Shown: piece after piece, positions 57,122 to 64,000 of the stretch
How positions within the stretch are numbered: position 1 is the first letter of the stretch
How the letters are laid out: every line of letters starts with the position of its first letter
DNA from: DATBLE01 sp963734065
GTDB lineage: Bacteria; Actinomycetota; Thermoleophilia; Gaiellales; Gaiellaceae
Assembly (NCBI GenBank): GCA_963734065.1
Contig: CAVTFN010000007.1
Span: 231,934 to 295,933, forward strand
DNA length: 64,000 nucleotides
Reading direction: 5' to 3'
Notes under the pieces: generated by a model
The model's database searches: none
Told to the model about the DNA's origin: nothing
The model's input: the letters and a program-made list of their open reading frames with translations, nothing else
Position numbers and translations under genes: made by a program

Positions 57122-58236
57122 TCGGTTGCATCCGCTTCGTTGAGCGGAGAATTTGGGCCCTCGACGGCTTCTGTCCCAGCGCTGTCCAGCTCCGACCGGA
57201 TCAGCCCCTCCAGCTTGCGCGCCTGGACGCGCTTTTCCGACTCGTACAGGTGCCGGTAGCGCTTCAGGAACAACGCGCCACCATCCGTGTGACTAGCTCG
57301 CTCGGACGCCACCGCGGGGTCCATCCCTGCCGCCGCCATTAGTGAGCACGCGGTGTGACGGAGCAGGTGGAAGTTGAACCCCGTAAAAACGGATCGCTGC
57401 CCGGGCGCCAGCTGTGCGTTCGTGACTGCGGCCCTGACCGCCTTGCTCCATACCCGTTCGCGGAAACCGCTCTCGGTCCACTCGCGGCCTGTCGGTGTCG
57501 GGAAGACGAGCGCAGTTCCGGGCGCTCGCACCATCAGCTGTTCGCGGAACAGCGCCACTTCTAGCTCGGTGAAGTAGATGCAGTGCTCGCGGCCATTCTT
57601 GGAGAGCCAGTCCGGGATCGTCAATGTGCCGGCGCGGAGGTCGAGCAGGTCGTCGGTCATTTCGAACCAGACCCGCTGACGAGCCCCGACCATCCCCGCC
57701 AATAGGACGAGGCGCTTGGAGTGCTCCGGCACCCAGGACGCGAGCTCGTAGAGCTGTTCGACGGTCAACGCCCGCCCGCGCCGCGCCGTATGCCTGATCG
57801 GAGGAATGCCAAGTACGGCCTCGTCAATGCGGTGCCCACGTCCCCGAGCGTCACGCAGTAGCCGCTTAAGGAACTCCAGCTCGTTCTTCGCAGACCGCGG
57901 ATGCTCCGACGCCCGCACCGCGATGAAGTCCTCGATCGGCGCCCGTCGCAGCGCCGACAGCTCGGTATCACGGAAAGGCGCCCAGATCTTCGACGAGCGC
58001 GCGTTGAACTTCGCGGTCGGCGTACGGAGCCCGCTGACGGCCTTCTTCCGCGTGAGCCAGGCGTCTAGCTCTTCGCCCAGCGTCCGGTCCTTCTCTACGA
58101 ACCGATCCCCCTGGGCGCGACGGAGCATCAGTTCCAGCTCATAACGCCCTGCCGCCTCGCGCGTCGGGAGCGTCTTAGCCGGAAACGGTGAAACGCGTAC
58201 CTGATATGCGCGCGGGCCGCGCTTCCGGATGCTCAT
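57061..58236 (-). CDS. Site-specific tyrosine integrase of the tRNA-Val element
   Basis: 391 residues from the ATG at 58236. An N-terminal AP2-like arm-binding region (RGPRAYQVRVSPFPAKTLP), a core-binding domain (TLGEELDAWLTRKKAVSGLR), then catalytic residues: Arg in GMVGARQRVWFEMTDDLLDL, Lys in DWLSKNGREHCIYFTELEV, HLLRHTACSLMAAAGMDPAV with His-x-x-Arg, and Tyr in ALFLKRYRHLYESEKRVQAR. The last residues GWDRTSDLPRVKRALSR are translated from the antisense of tRNA-Val, so integration fixes the 3' end of the gene. It overlaps the excisionase by ATGA. Confidence 0.92.
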   Translation of the reverse strand: MSIRKRGPRAYQVRVSPFPAKTLPTREAAGRYELELMLRRAQGDRFVEKDRTLGEELDAWLTRKKAVSGLRTPTAKFNARSSKIWAPFRDTELSALRRAPIEDFIAVRASEHPRSAKNELEFLKRLLRDARGRGHRIDEAVLGIPPIRHTARRGRALTVEQLYELASWVPEHSKRLVLLAGMVGARQRVWFEMTDDLLDLRAGTLTIPDWLSKNGREHCIYFTELEVALFREQLMVRAPGTALVFPTPTGREWTESGFRERVWSKAVRAAVTNAQLAPGQRSVFTGFNFHLLRHTACSLMAAAGMDPAVASERASHTDGGALFLKRYRHLYESEKRVQARKLEGLIRSELDSAGTEAVEGPNSPLNEADATDGRGWDRTSDLPRVKRALSR

Positions 58237-58424
58237 GACCTGCGACCTCTGCCGTCGCCTCGTTCTAGCCACTCCCGTACCGCGCTTTCCGCGTATCTCC
58301 GCTCGCTGCCGACACGCACGGACTTCAGTTCGCCCCGTTCTGCTGCTCGGCGAATCGTCTCGGGGTGGACAGAGAGCAGTGTGGCGAGACTCCGACCCTT
58401 GTAGTACCTCTCGATCGGTGGCAT
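58233..58424 (-). CDS. Excisionase / helix-turn-helix DNA-binding protein
   Basis: 63 residues. ATLLSVHPETIRRAAERGEL and KSVRVGSERRYAESAVREWL form the MerR-like helix-turn-helix of small excisionases (AlpA/Xis group). It would direct the integrase toward excision. It overlaps the integrase start by four bases and shares one base with the upstream stop, so xis and int are translated together. Confidence 0.88.
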   Translation of the reverse strand: MPPIERYYKGRSLATLLSVHPETIRRAAERGELKSVRVGSERRYAESAVREWLERGDGRGRRS

Positions 58425-58804
58425 CAGGCGAGTCGCCTTTCGCCCTCGGGCCGGCTACCAAGCGATTCGATGATCGCGTCGCCGCGAAGCGCTATGCGCG
58501 TCGAGGCCGACACTCCACGCTTGAACCAGGTTGCCCCCTCTTCGGCCTTCAGTACGTCGACGAGACGCTGCGGTGTGGCCTCGCCTGGAAACGCCTCCCG
58601 GAAGCGAGCTTGCTCTCGAAAGACCGTCGACCGAGACGCGTACCACCAGTCAGCGAACTCCTCCAGCGTCGGCGGATGACCAAGCGCTTCCTCTGTCATT
58701 GCCCACTGGACAACGAACGCGACTACCTTTGCGCCGGCAACCTGACCGACGTTTTTCGACGCCAGCTGCTGCAATGTCGGGCGCTTCTTCCCTCTCCCGG
58801 GCAC
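58424..58804 (-). CDS. Putative regulator / phage-like protein upstream of xis
   Basis: 126 residues from a GTG 6 nt after a CATTCT hexamer. TLQQLASKNVGQVAGAKVVA and HPPTLEEFADWWYASRSTVF, with the following REQARFREAFPGEATP, look like a winged or MarR-like helix-turn-helix (ADWWYASRSTVFREQARF). No enzymatic motif. As first gene of the operon with xis and int, it is a candidate repressor of the element that could bind the overlapping inverted repeat. Confidence 0.6.
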   Translation of the reverse strand: MPGRGKKRPTLQQLASKNVGQVAGAKVVAFVVQWAMTEEALGHPPTLEEFADWWYASRSTVFREQARFREAFPGEATPQRLVDVLKAEEGATWFKRGVSASTRIALRGDAIIESLGSRPEGERRLA

Positions 58805-58810
58805 AGTCTC

Positions 58811-58839
58811 AGAATGACACTTATTGTCCTTTGTGTCAA
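58811..58839 (-). promoter_or_regulatory. Sigma-70-like promoter with dyad operator of the regulator-xis-int operon
   Basis: On the minus strand TTGACA (58834-58839), 17-nt spacer, CATTCT (58811-58816), then 6 nt to the GTG. The inverted repeat TGACAC (58815-58820) and GTGTCA (58833-58838) overlaps both promoter elements, a classic repressor operator layout. Confidence 0.75.
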
Positions 58840-58929
58840 ATTGGGACTCTTCCCCACAGCTAAGCCCTGAGGCACTGTGCGTTAACTGCTTTCAAGTCAC
58901 TTCGCGTCTCGGGTGTCCGACGGTGAGGC

Positions 58930-58935
58930 TAGCCT
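58930..58935 (+). promoter_or_regulatory. -10 element (TAGCCT) of the DUF389 gene
   Basis: TAGCCT, 8 nt before the GTG at 58944. Confidence 0.45.
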
Positions 58936-58943
58936 CGGCATTC

Positions 58944-59984
58944 GTGCGTGAGGGGCAACCAGCGCTCCTCCGGATCGTCGGCAGGTTTGCCTACGGTGTT
59001 TCACCGGGACAGCTGGCCCCGGGCCGCCGAGAGGAGATCGCGTTGGAGATCTTCTCCGATCGCCCGGGGCAGTTACGGCGGTATGTCTCGCGCTTGATCA
59101 CGCTGACGGCACTCTCGACGGTGATTGCTGCCTTTGGTCTGATCGCGAACTCGCCTGCAGTCGTGATCGGGGCGATGTTGGTCGCGCCGCTGATGCAGCC
59201 GATCATCGGCATTGCTGCTGCGCTGGTGCTCGGACGACCACGCGCCGAGTTCATCTCGGCGGGCTTGGTTGTGCTGACCACGGCAGAGGCATTCGTTATC
59301 TCGCTTTTGGTCGGGCTCGCGGTTCCGAGTTTTCGAGTGATCACCCTCACTCCCGAGCTACTAGCACGCACGGCGCCGACCCTTCTCGATCTCGGGATCG
59401 CCGTGGCCGCGGGCGCGGCGGGTGCCTACTTGACCGTTCGCGGCCCGACCAGTGGGGCGATCGCCGGGGTAGCCGTCGCCGTGGCGCTCTTACCGCCCCT
59501 CAGTGCCTGCGGGATCCTGCTTGCGCACGGCAACAATAGTCTGGCAGGCGGAGCGTTCTTCCTCTTCCTGACCAACCTCGTCGCGATTGTGCTCTCGGCG
59601 GTCGTAGTCTTCCTCCTCACCGGCCTGGTCGAGCGTGGAAAGCTCCGCGGACTTCGCTGGTTGGCAGTTGCGGTCCCACTCTTTGTCGTGCTCGCGGTTG
59701 CGTATCCCCTCGCTCGCCGTAGCCTGCACACATTCCGACTCTCGAGCGACGAGGGTCGGGTACGTTCGCTGGTGCTGCCTCGACTGCGCGACGCGGGGCT
59801 CGGAATCCAGAGCCTGACGGTGATCAGGCGAGACGGCCTTGTTGTTGCCAGTCTGGATGTCGTTGGGCCGACCGCTCCCCCGGACGTCCGCCCGCTCGCG
59901 ACGCAACTAGCCGACAGTCTGGGGAGTCCTGTTCGGATAATCGTCCGCTGGACGAAACGAGAAGAGTTGACCGGCGATTCATGA
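58944..59984 (+). CDS. DUF389 family membrane protein
   Basis: 346 residues from a leaderless GTG at 58944; the frame is open further upstream. Six to seven membrane helices, including ALSTVIAAFGLIANSPAVVI, GAMLVAPLMQPIIGIAAALV and AGVAVAVALLPPLSACGILL, which are the DUF389 (PF04087, YrkH-like TIGR00341/TIGR00271) signature. A C-terminal cytoplasmic ~90 residues follow. Function unknown; family relatives are proposed hydrophobic transport or stress proteins. It is cargo of the tRNA-Val element, convergent with the Ig-like surface gene. Confidence 0.85.
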   Translation: MREGQPALLRIVGRFAYGVSPGQLAPGRREEIALEIFSDRPGQLRRYVSRLITLTALSTVIAAFGLIANSPAVVIGAMLVAPLMQPIIGIAAALVLGRPRAEFISAGLVVLTTAEAFVISLLVGLAVPSFRVITLTPELLARTAPTLLDLGIAVAAGAAGAYLTVRGPTSGAIAGVAVAVALLPPLSACGILLAHGNNSLAGGAFFLFLTNLVAIVLSAVVVFLLTGLVERGKLRGLRWLAVAVPLFVVLAVAYPLARRSLHTFRLSSDEGRVRSLVLPRLRDAGLGIQSLTVIRRDGLVVASLDVVGPTAPPDVRPLATQLADSLGSPVRIIVRWTKREELTGDS

Positions 59985-60036
59985 CCAGTTGGCCGACGGC
60001 TCAGCCCGCTCTTCACCTGACATGCCGGCATCGAAA

Positions 60037-60063
60037 GGAGGGGGCCGTTGTACGGCCCCCTCC
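60037..60063. terminator. Bidirectional terminator between DUF389 and the Ig-like gene
   Basis: Stem GGAGGGGGCCGT with loop TGTA closing onto ACGGCCCCCTCC, flanked by GAAA and CTTGGG. Both neighbouring genes point at it. Confidence 0.75.
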
Positions 60064-60078
60064 CTTGGGTTGGTGCTG

Positions 60079-61512
60079 TTAGCTGTGGAGGTTGACGGGC
60101 ACGGAGAAGAGACGGCGGGTGGAGATGCCGCCGAGGATGCTCTCGCCGGGCTTGCGGGCCCGGGCGAAGATCGCGATCAGCTGCTGCTTCGAGCTGACCG
60201 GGAAGCCGGCGAGCATGCGGAAGTCGAGCTCGGCCCAGCCGCTGTTGTTGGTCGTCCGCTCGGGCGGGATCGAGAGCTGGTTGAAGGGCACGGCCGTCGC
60301 GTAGACCAGCGCGCCCTGCACCGAGCGGCCTCCGCAGGCGGTGACGTGGTAGCGGACGATCAGCCGGCCGGTGCCCCGGTGGACGACTGACGGGCTCGTC
60401 TGCTGCCTGTCGATCAGCAGCCGGGCGGGCGACTTGATGCTGTTGATGTTGACGGGCCCGGAGCCGGCCGGACAGCCGGCAGCAGTCGGGGGTGGCGCCA
60501 CGGCGCCGCTGACGACTGCGGTTGGCGTCGATGTTGCCAGCGTCGAGCCGCCGGGATTCGTCGCGGTCACGCGGGCTCGGAGTCGGTGCCCGGCGGATGT
60601 CGGCAGAACTTGCCAGGTGGTGCCGACAGCTCCGGGGATCGCGGCGCAGCCGCCGCCGTTGCTGTCGCACCGCAACCACTGATAGTGGTAGGTGATCGGT
60701 TGCGTGCCGTTCCACGCGCCGACTTTGAGTGTGAGCACGCTGCCGACGCGGGCGCTTCCGGTGATCGTCGGCGGGGACGTGTTGTTCGGCGCGGGTGTGG
60801 CGATGGCCACGATCACTGCCGTCGGGACGGAGGACGCGAAGGTGCTGCCCGCCGCGTTCCTCGCCTCGACCTTGAACCTGATCGAGTGTCCGACGTCGGC
60901 CGACGTCAGGATGTACCCGTTCCTGTTGTTCGCGCCGATGATGTTCGCGCAGTTGCCGCCGTTTCGGTCGCAGCGCACCCAGAAGTCGTTGTAATCGGTC
61001 GGTCTGCCGGTCCAGTTGCCCTGGTCACCCCTGAGTGTCTGGCCTTGACGCGGTGTGCCCTTGATCGTCGGCAGGACCGTGTTCTGCGGCAGCGGCGTAG
61101 GCCCGGTGGTGATCACTGCGGTCTGTCCCGACGATGCATACATGCTGCCGTCGTTGTTCCTCGCCCTGACCCTGAGCCGGATCGTGTGGCCGACGTCGTC
61201 CTGTTTGAGCGTGTAGGTGAGCGAGCGAGCGCCTCCGATGTTCGAGCAGCTGCCCCCGTTCGGGTTGCAGCGCCTCCAGAAGTAGTCGTACCTGGTCGGA
61301 CTATTGCCCCATGTGCCCCTGGTTCCGGTCAGCGTCGCATCCTCCTGTGGGGTACCCGAGATCGCCGGCGACGAGAGATTCACCGGTTGCGCCAGGCTGG
61401 CCGCGGCTCCAGCACCGGCCAGGACCCCAAGTCCAATCACCGTAGCGAGGGCGACTCCCGAAGCGATCAGCGACCCCGAAAGGGTCCATCGTCTTTGTGT
61501 CTGACCTGCCAT
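60079..61512 (-). CDS. Secreted protein with three Ig-like/FN3-like repeats
   Basis: 477 residues. Signal segment SLIASGVALATVIGLGVLAG. Three ~85-residue repeats follow, each with SPAISGTPQEDATLTGTRGT-like openings and a WRRCNPNGGSCSNIGGARSL-like block containing two Cys (also WVRCDRNGGNCANIIGANNR and WLRCDSNGGGCAAIPGAVGT). A different ~120-residue C-terminal beta domain ends the protein. Repeat type is common in Thermoleophilia cell-surface proteins, probably adhesion or matrix. AAAGGAG precedes the ATG. Divergent from MarR. Confidence 0.8.
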   Translation of the reverse strand: MAGQTQRRWTLSGSLIASGVALATVIGLGVLAGAGAAASLAQPVNLSSPAISGTPQEDATLTGTRGTWGNSPTRYDYFWRRCNPNGGSCSNIGGARSLTYTLKQDDVGHTIRLRVRARNNDGSMYASSGQTAVITTGPTPLPQNTVLPTIKGTPRQGQTLRGDQGNWTGRPTDYNDFWVRCDRNGGNCANIIGANNRNGYILTSADVGHSIRFKVEARNAAGSTFASSVPTAVIVAIATPAPNNTSPPTITGSARVGSVLTLKVGAWNGTQPITYHYQWLRCDSNGGGCAAIPGAVGTTWQVLPTSAGHRLRARVTATNPGGSTLATSTPTAVVSGAVAPPPTAAGCPAGSGPVNINSIKSPARLLIDRQQTSPSVVHRGTGRLIVRYHVTACGGRSVQGALVYATAVPFNQLSIPPERTTNNSGWAELDFRMLAGFPVSSKQQLIAIFARARKPGESILGGISTRRLFSVPVNLHS

Positions 61513-61589
61513 ATCAGTGCTCCTTTGCTCTTCTCGTGCCTCGAAACAGAGGATCTGCGCCCACGTACGTTACGCAGGCATCACGCAAT

Positions 61590-61660
61590 CGACCGTATCC
61601 ATCATATTGCGTGTTTAAACATGTGAGAATTGAAAACATACTATGATGCAATAGAGTTGT
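61590..61660. promoter_or_regulatory. AT-rich control region between the Ig-like gene and marR
   Basis: Roughly 35% GC in a ~69% GC genome. Holds TTGAAA (61630) 16 nt from TAGAGT (61652), a plausible marR promoter, the palindrome TGTTTAAACA, and a wider ATATTGC/GCAATA inverted repeat. Minus-strand TACGGT (61592) could serve the Ig-like gene. MarR proteins typically bind their own divergent promoter. Confidence 0.5.
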
Positions 61661-61706
61661 AGCGTGCACGACCTATCGATTCCCTTTCCTAACGAGGAGC
61701 CAGACG

Positions 61707-62183
61707 ATGCGACGGAAGCGGCACGATCTTCCAGCAGAGGAGTACGTTCGCGCCGCTGAGCTGCGGGGGGCTTTACGTGGGTTCCTTCGCGGAACCGAGG
61801 AAGTGTCACGTGCGCATGGCCTAACGGACGAGCGCTACGAGTTGCTCCTCGCGATCAAGACCGAGGGCGAACGCGATTGCCCGGTGACGGTCACGAGTCT
61901 CAGCTCCTCACTACTGCTCAGTCAGAGCGCCGTCACCCAGCTCGTCCGCCGCGCCGAGAACGCAGGCCTGATCCAACGCCAACTCTCCAGCCGCGACGCC
62001 CGCGTTCGCCACCTGCACCTAACCAGCGAAGGAGAGCACCGCCTAGCCGCCGTGGTCGCAGAACTCGGGCCTGGACGAGACCATCTCGCCGCCGTGCTCT
62101 GGGCAACACCTTCATCTGACGACCCAGCGGCAATCGAACCCGACCTGAGAGGCAAAGCCACGCCCACACAGACGAAGAGCTAA
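61707..62183 (+). CDS. MarR family transcriptional regulator
   Basis: 158 residues. ELRGALRGFLRGTEEVSRAH and EERYELLLAIKTEGE are the dimer and first helices, TVTSLSSSLLLSQSAVTQLV the recognition helix, NAGLIQRQLSSRDARVRHLHL the wing with the DxR motif. A phenolic or oxidative ligand is usual for MarR but not knowable here. It is divergent from the Ig-like surface gene and may repress it. GAGGAG lies before the ATG. The next gene starts directly at its stop. Confidence 0.9.
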   Translation: MRRKRHDLPAEEYVRAAELRGALRGFLRGTEEVSRAHGLTDERYELLLAIKTEGERDCPVTVTSLSSSLLLSQSAVTQLVRRAENAGLIQRQLSSRDARVRHLHLTSEGEHRLAAVVAELGPGRDHLAAVLWATPSSDDPAAIEPDLRGKATPTQTKS

Positions 62184-62603
62184 ATGCGCCCGAGTCGTGG
62201 ATATGCCGCACTCGCCTCCTCCATTAGGCGACTTTGCCTCACCAGTGCGTGTGTCTGGCTTGCCCTCATACCGGGCGCAGCTTTCGCGAGGCGACCAGCC
62301 ACGCCTGTCGAGCGACAGGCGATCTCCAAGTCCGTACGGCTCTACGCAGCGACCAGCGGCTGCTGCGCGACGTCGCGATTCCGAATCCTCTCTCCGATCT
62401 GGATCTCGACCAAGGACCGCGACTTCGCAGCCGCACGAATCCAGGCACTGGGTCAGAACGCCTCCACCGGCCCATCCGCGACCGTTGTTCTTGTCCATAC
62501 CCACTCCCACAGATGGGTCGTGATTGCACTCGGAAGCGCCCGTCTCGCCTGCGCTCTTCCCAACGCGATCCGCAGCGACCTCCGGCTCCCCAGCTGCGGT
62601 TAG
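62184..62603 (+). CDS. Small secreted protein of unknown function
   Basis: 139 residues beginning directly after the marR stop. Signal LCLTSACVWLALIPGAAFAR, then a domain with ISTKDRDFAAARIQALGQN and WVVIALGSARLACALPNAIR; the STxDRxFAAA and GSARLAC segments resemble a small Thermoleophilia family of secreted proteins but I cannot name it. Four Cys after the signal. Cotranscribed with marR. Confidence 0.6.
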   Translation: MRPSRGYAALASSIRRLCLTSACVWLALIPGAAFARRPATPVERQAISKSVRLYAATSGCCATSRFRILSPIWISTKDRDFAAARIQALGQNASTGPSATVVLVHTHSHRWVVIALGSARLACALPNAIRSDLRLPSCG

Positions 62604-62774
62604 GAAGCGCCCAGAGCCACCAGCAGGCGGGGCTGCCGGATCGGTTCGGCCGGACGGGTCCGCCGGCATGCGCCGGCAGTCCCCTTTCCGGCCGTCTCGG
62701 CCTCCGGGCCCGCCACGCTTCAAGCAGCTACCGACCCGGCGTCCAGCGTTTCTCGCGCCGCTCCGTCGCCGCGA

Positions 62775-63797
62775 TCACGGTCCCTGGGCTGGAGCTGCGT
62801 GCCCGTCGAGCAGGTATCCGACCTTGAGCGCGGTTTCCCAGTCCCAGCTCGGGTAGTCGCAGCGTCCCTCCCGTGCGGCCCACAGCCGGCGGGTTTTTCG
62901 GAGCAGAGCCATCGTGCACATGGACTGGGCGATGACCCTTCGAGAGACCGTCACAACTGGCCCGCTGAGTGATCGCAGGAACCACGGTGGGTGATCTTTC
63001 GTGAGGTACTTGCACAGATACGCCGCGGCCCTCGCAGCCTCGAAGACAACGGACCGCTCGGCGTACTGCCAGCCCTGGACGAAGCCGAAGCCGCAGCGCG
63101 GGGCCCATTTCTTCAGCGAGTCGATAAACGCTCGCGCGAACACTCGCTCGGCATCGGTTGTGTAGCCGAGGGCCAGGTGTGCGTGCAGCGCTCCGCGTTT
63201 CTGCAGTTCGAGCACACAGACCAACACGGGGGGAAGCCGGTCGGTAGCGTAGCCCGCGGCCTTCAGCGCAGCTCGCCCGTCGTTGTACGCCCGCCGCTTC
63301 AGCCAGCGCATCCGCTTCTTGAAGCGGCCGTTCGCCCGATAGAGCGCTCGCGGGTCGACGACACGTGCGTGGCCGGCTGCCCAGGGCAAGTAGTTGCGCC
63401 GGCCGCGCACTCGACCCGCGGCTGTCGGCCCCGCACCAGGGAGGGTCACGTCCGTGAGGATGATGATCGGCGAGGCCGCCTTGAGCGCTTCGCGGACGAC
63501 GCGTCGCTGGTCGCGTGACCACCCTTTCCAGACCGCGCTGCACCAGCGGCGGTTGCAGTGCGGAGCCTTGATCGAGATCACCTTTCCGCAACCGACACAG
63601 CGCCCCTCGTATGGCTTGAGTCCTTCTCGTTGCGCCAGGCGTTGATCGAGGAACGCATTCGATCGGCGGATCTGCTCGGTCTCCTCGTACTTCGGCACGT
63701 AGCCGCCGCGCTTCCTGCGCCCGTACTTGCCTATTGGCTCCTTGCTAGGGACAGCTGACCAAGCGAAGAGCGCAAGCTGATCGCCTGCCCCTTCCAT
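62775..63797 (-). CDS. HUH rolling-circle replication initiator (RepSA-like)
   Basis: 340 residues. Zinc-like CVGCGKVISIKAPHCNRRWC near residue 67, HUH motif LQKRGALHAHLALGYTTDAE near 205, and catalytic Tyr region AARAAAYLCKYLTKDHPPW near 265, where the Tyr-x-x-x-Tyr/Lys motif of pSAM2 RepSA lies. It would nick the element and start rolling-circle replication. It starts with an ATG overlapping the stop of an upstream, partly seen gene (TGATG). Confidence 0.85.
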   Translation of the reverse strand: MEGAGDQLALFAWSAVPSKEPIGKYGRRKRGGYVPKYEETEQIRRSNAFLDQRLAQREGLKPYEGRCVGCGKVISIKAPHCNRRWCSAVWKGWSRDQRRVVREALKAASPIIILTDVTLPGAGPTAAGRVRGRRNYLPWAAGHARVVDPRALYRANGRFKKRMRWLKRRAYNDGRAALKAAGYATDRLPPVLVCVLELQKRGALHAHLALGYTTDAERVFARAFIDSLKKWAPRCGFGFVQGWQYAERSVVFEAARAAAYLCKYLTKDHPPWFLRSLSGPVVTVSRRVIAQSMCTMALLRKTRRLWAAREGRCDYPSWDWETALKVGYLLDGHAAPAQGP

Positions 63798-64000
63798 CAG
63801 TCCGGCTCGCCCGGTTGATCGAAGAGGGTTAGCTGGCCGTCATGGATGGACGGCCCATCGCTGTCCACCTGGCGTCCAACCGCAGAGCGAAACCCGGTGG
63901 GTCGCGGTCGATCGTCGCCGTCCGCCGCCGGCTCGCCTTTGTCCTGCAAACCGGCCGAAGAGTCGCTCTCAGTCGAGCGCAGTACGTTAGTCCTCAGGTT
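63797..64000 (-). CDS. C-terminal end of an unidentified gene upstream of rep
   Basis: 67 codons, open to the window edge, with no start yet seen. It ends IHDGQLTLFDQPGEPD and its TGA overlaps the rep ATG by one base, which supports coding. The text is charged and low-complexity in the middle (ADGDDRPRPTG). In AICEs a replication or transfer gene sits here, but no family is visible. Confidence 0.6.
   Translation of the reverse strand, partial: NLRTNVLRSTESDSSAGLQDKGEPAADGDDRPRPTGFRSAVGRQVDSDGPSIHDGQLTLFDQPGEPD

Larger units (their letters stand above)
57050..64000. mobile_element. Integrated AICE-like element at tRNA-Val (left end; right end outside window)
   Basis: Tyrosine integrase abutting the 3' half of tRNA-Val, an excisionase, a small regulator, cargo genes, and an HUH (RepSA-type) replication initiator are the parts of actinomycete integrative and conjugative elements. 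Cargo: DUF389 membrane protein, Ig-like surface protein, MarR and a small secreted protein. The tra/FtsK-type transfer gene and attR must be beyond 64000. Confidence 0.75.

Overview
The window is about 69% GC, almost fully coding, and rich in GTG and TTG starts. Gene content (acyl-CoA carboxylase with separate alpha and beta subunits, ffs-dnaX-ybaB-recR neighbourhood, Lon-like YlbL-type PDZ protease, RepSA-like replication initiator) points to an actinobacterium. A deep-branching Thermoleophilia-like lineage (Gaiellales or Solirubrobacterales) is my best inference; no marker here proves it. A striking regional feature is that many genes have a TANNNT hexamer (often TAGGCT or TACGCT) ending 6-10 nt before the start codon, the signature of leaderless mRNAs.

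Layout. 1-7.7 kb: a truncated Cys/Met-type PLP enzyme and MFS transporter, then acyl-CoA carboxylase (beta at 1614, small epsilon-like ORF at 4347, biotin carboxylase/BCCP alpha at 5072) interleaved with an NlpC/P60 hydrolase and pgsA. 7.7-10.9 kb: an operon on the minus strand made of a drug-type ABC exporter, a 72-residue Asp/Gly/Thr-repeat peptide with a perfect Shine-Dalgarno, and a cupin_4 (JmjC-like) oxygenase. It resembles an uncharacterised peptide-modification and export (RiPP-like) system and is the most interesting accessory locus. 11.8-21.6 kb: TCA genes sucC-(methyltransferase)-sucD, mdh, icd and gltA, with an aminotransferase, glutaredoxin, YlbL-like protease and an SDR. 22-25.4 kb: two Xer-type recombinases flanking a beta carbonic anhydrase, a secreted thermonuclease and a DUF3237-like protein. 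25.4-33.3 kb: pckA (apparently AUC-initiated), then sdhA, a lipoprotein, sdhB and a CCG-domain subunit (a succinate dehydrogenase resembling type E, without a membrane anchor in view), a metallophosphoesterase, Gls24-like and GNAT-like genes.

34.3-49.4 kb is an exopolysaccharide locus: O-antigen ligase-like proteins, an ECF sigma factor inside the operon, acetyltransferase, two glycosyltransferases, a glucuronyl C5-epimerase-like protein, flippase, Gfo/Idh/MocA dehydrogenase, initiating sugar-phosphate transferase and a Wzc-like kinase. GC falls visibly between about 41.9 and 45.2 kb. 49.9-57 kb returns to core genes: asd-lysC, recR, ybaB, dnaX, SRP RNA, an AhpD/CMD-fold protein and a lipoprotein.

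From tRNA-Val (57050) to the window end lies an integrated element of actinobacterial AICE type: integrase whose last codons read the tRNA antisense, excisionase, a putative regulator with a dyad operator over its promoter, DUF389 membrane protein, an Ig-like repeat surface protein, a MarR regulator, a small secreted protein and an HUH rolling-circle initiator. The right attachment site is outside the window.

Two copies of an ~85-bp composite palindromic repeat (3191 and 52296), and a related palindrome embedded in frame in dnaX, show an active or formerly active REP-like family.
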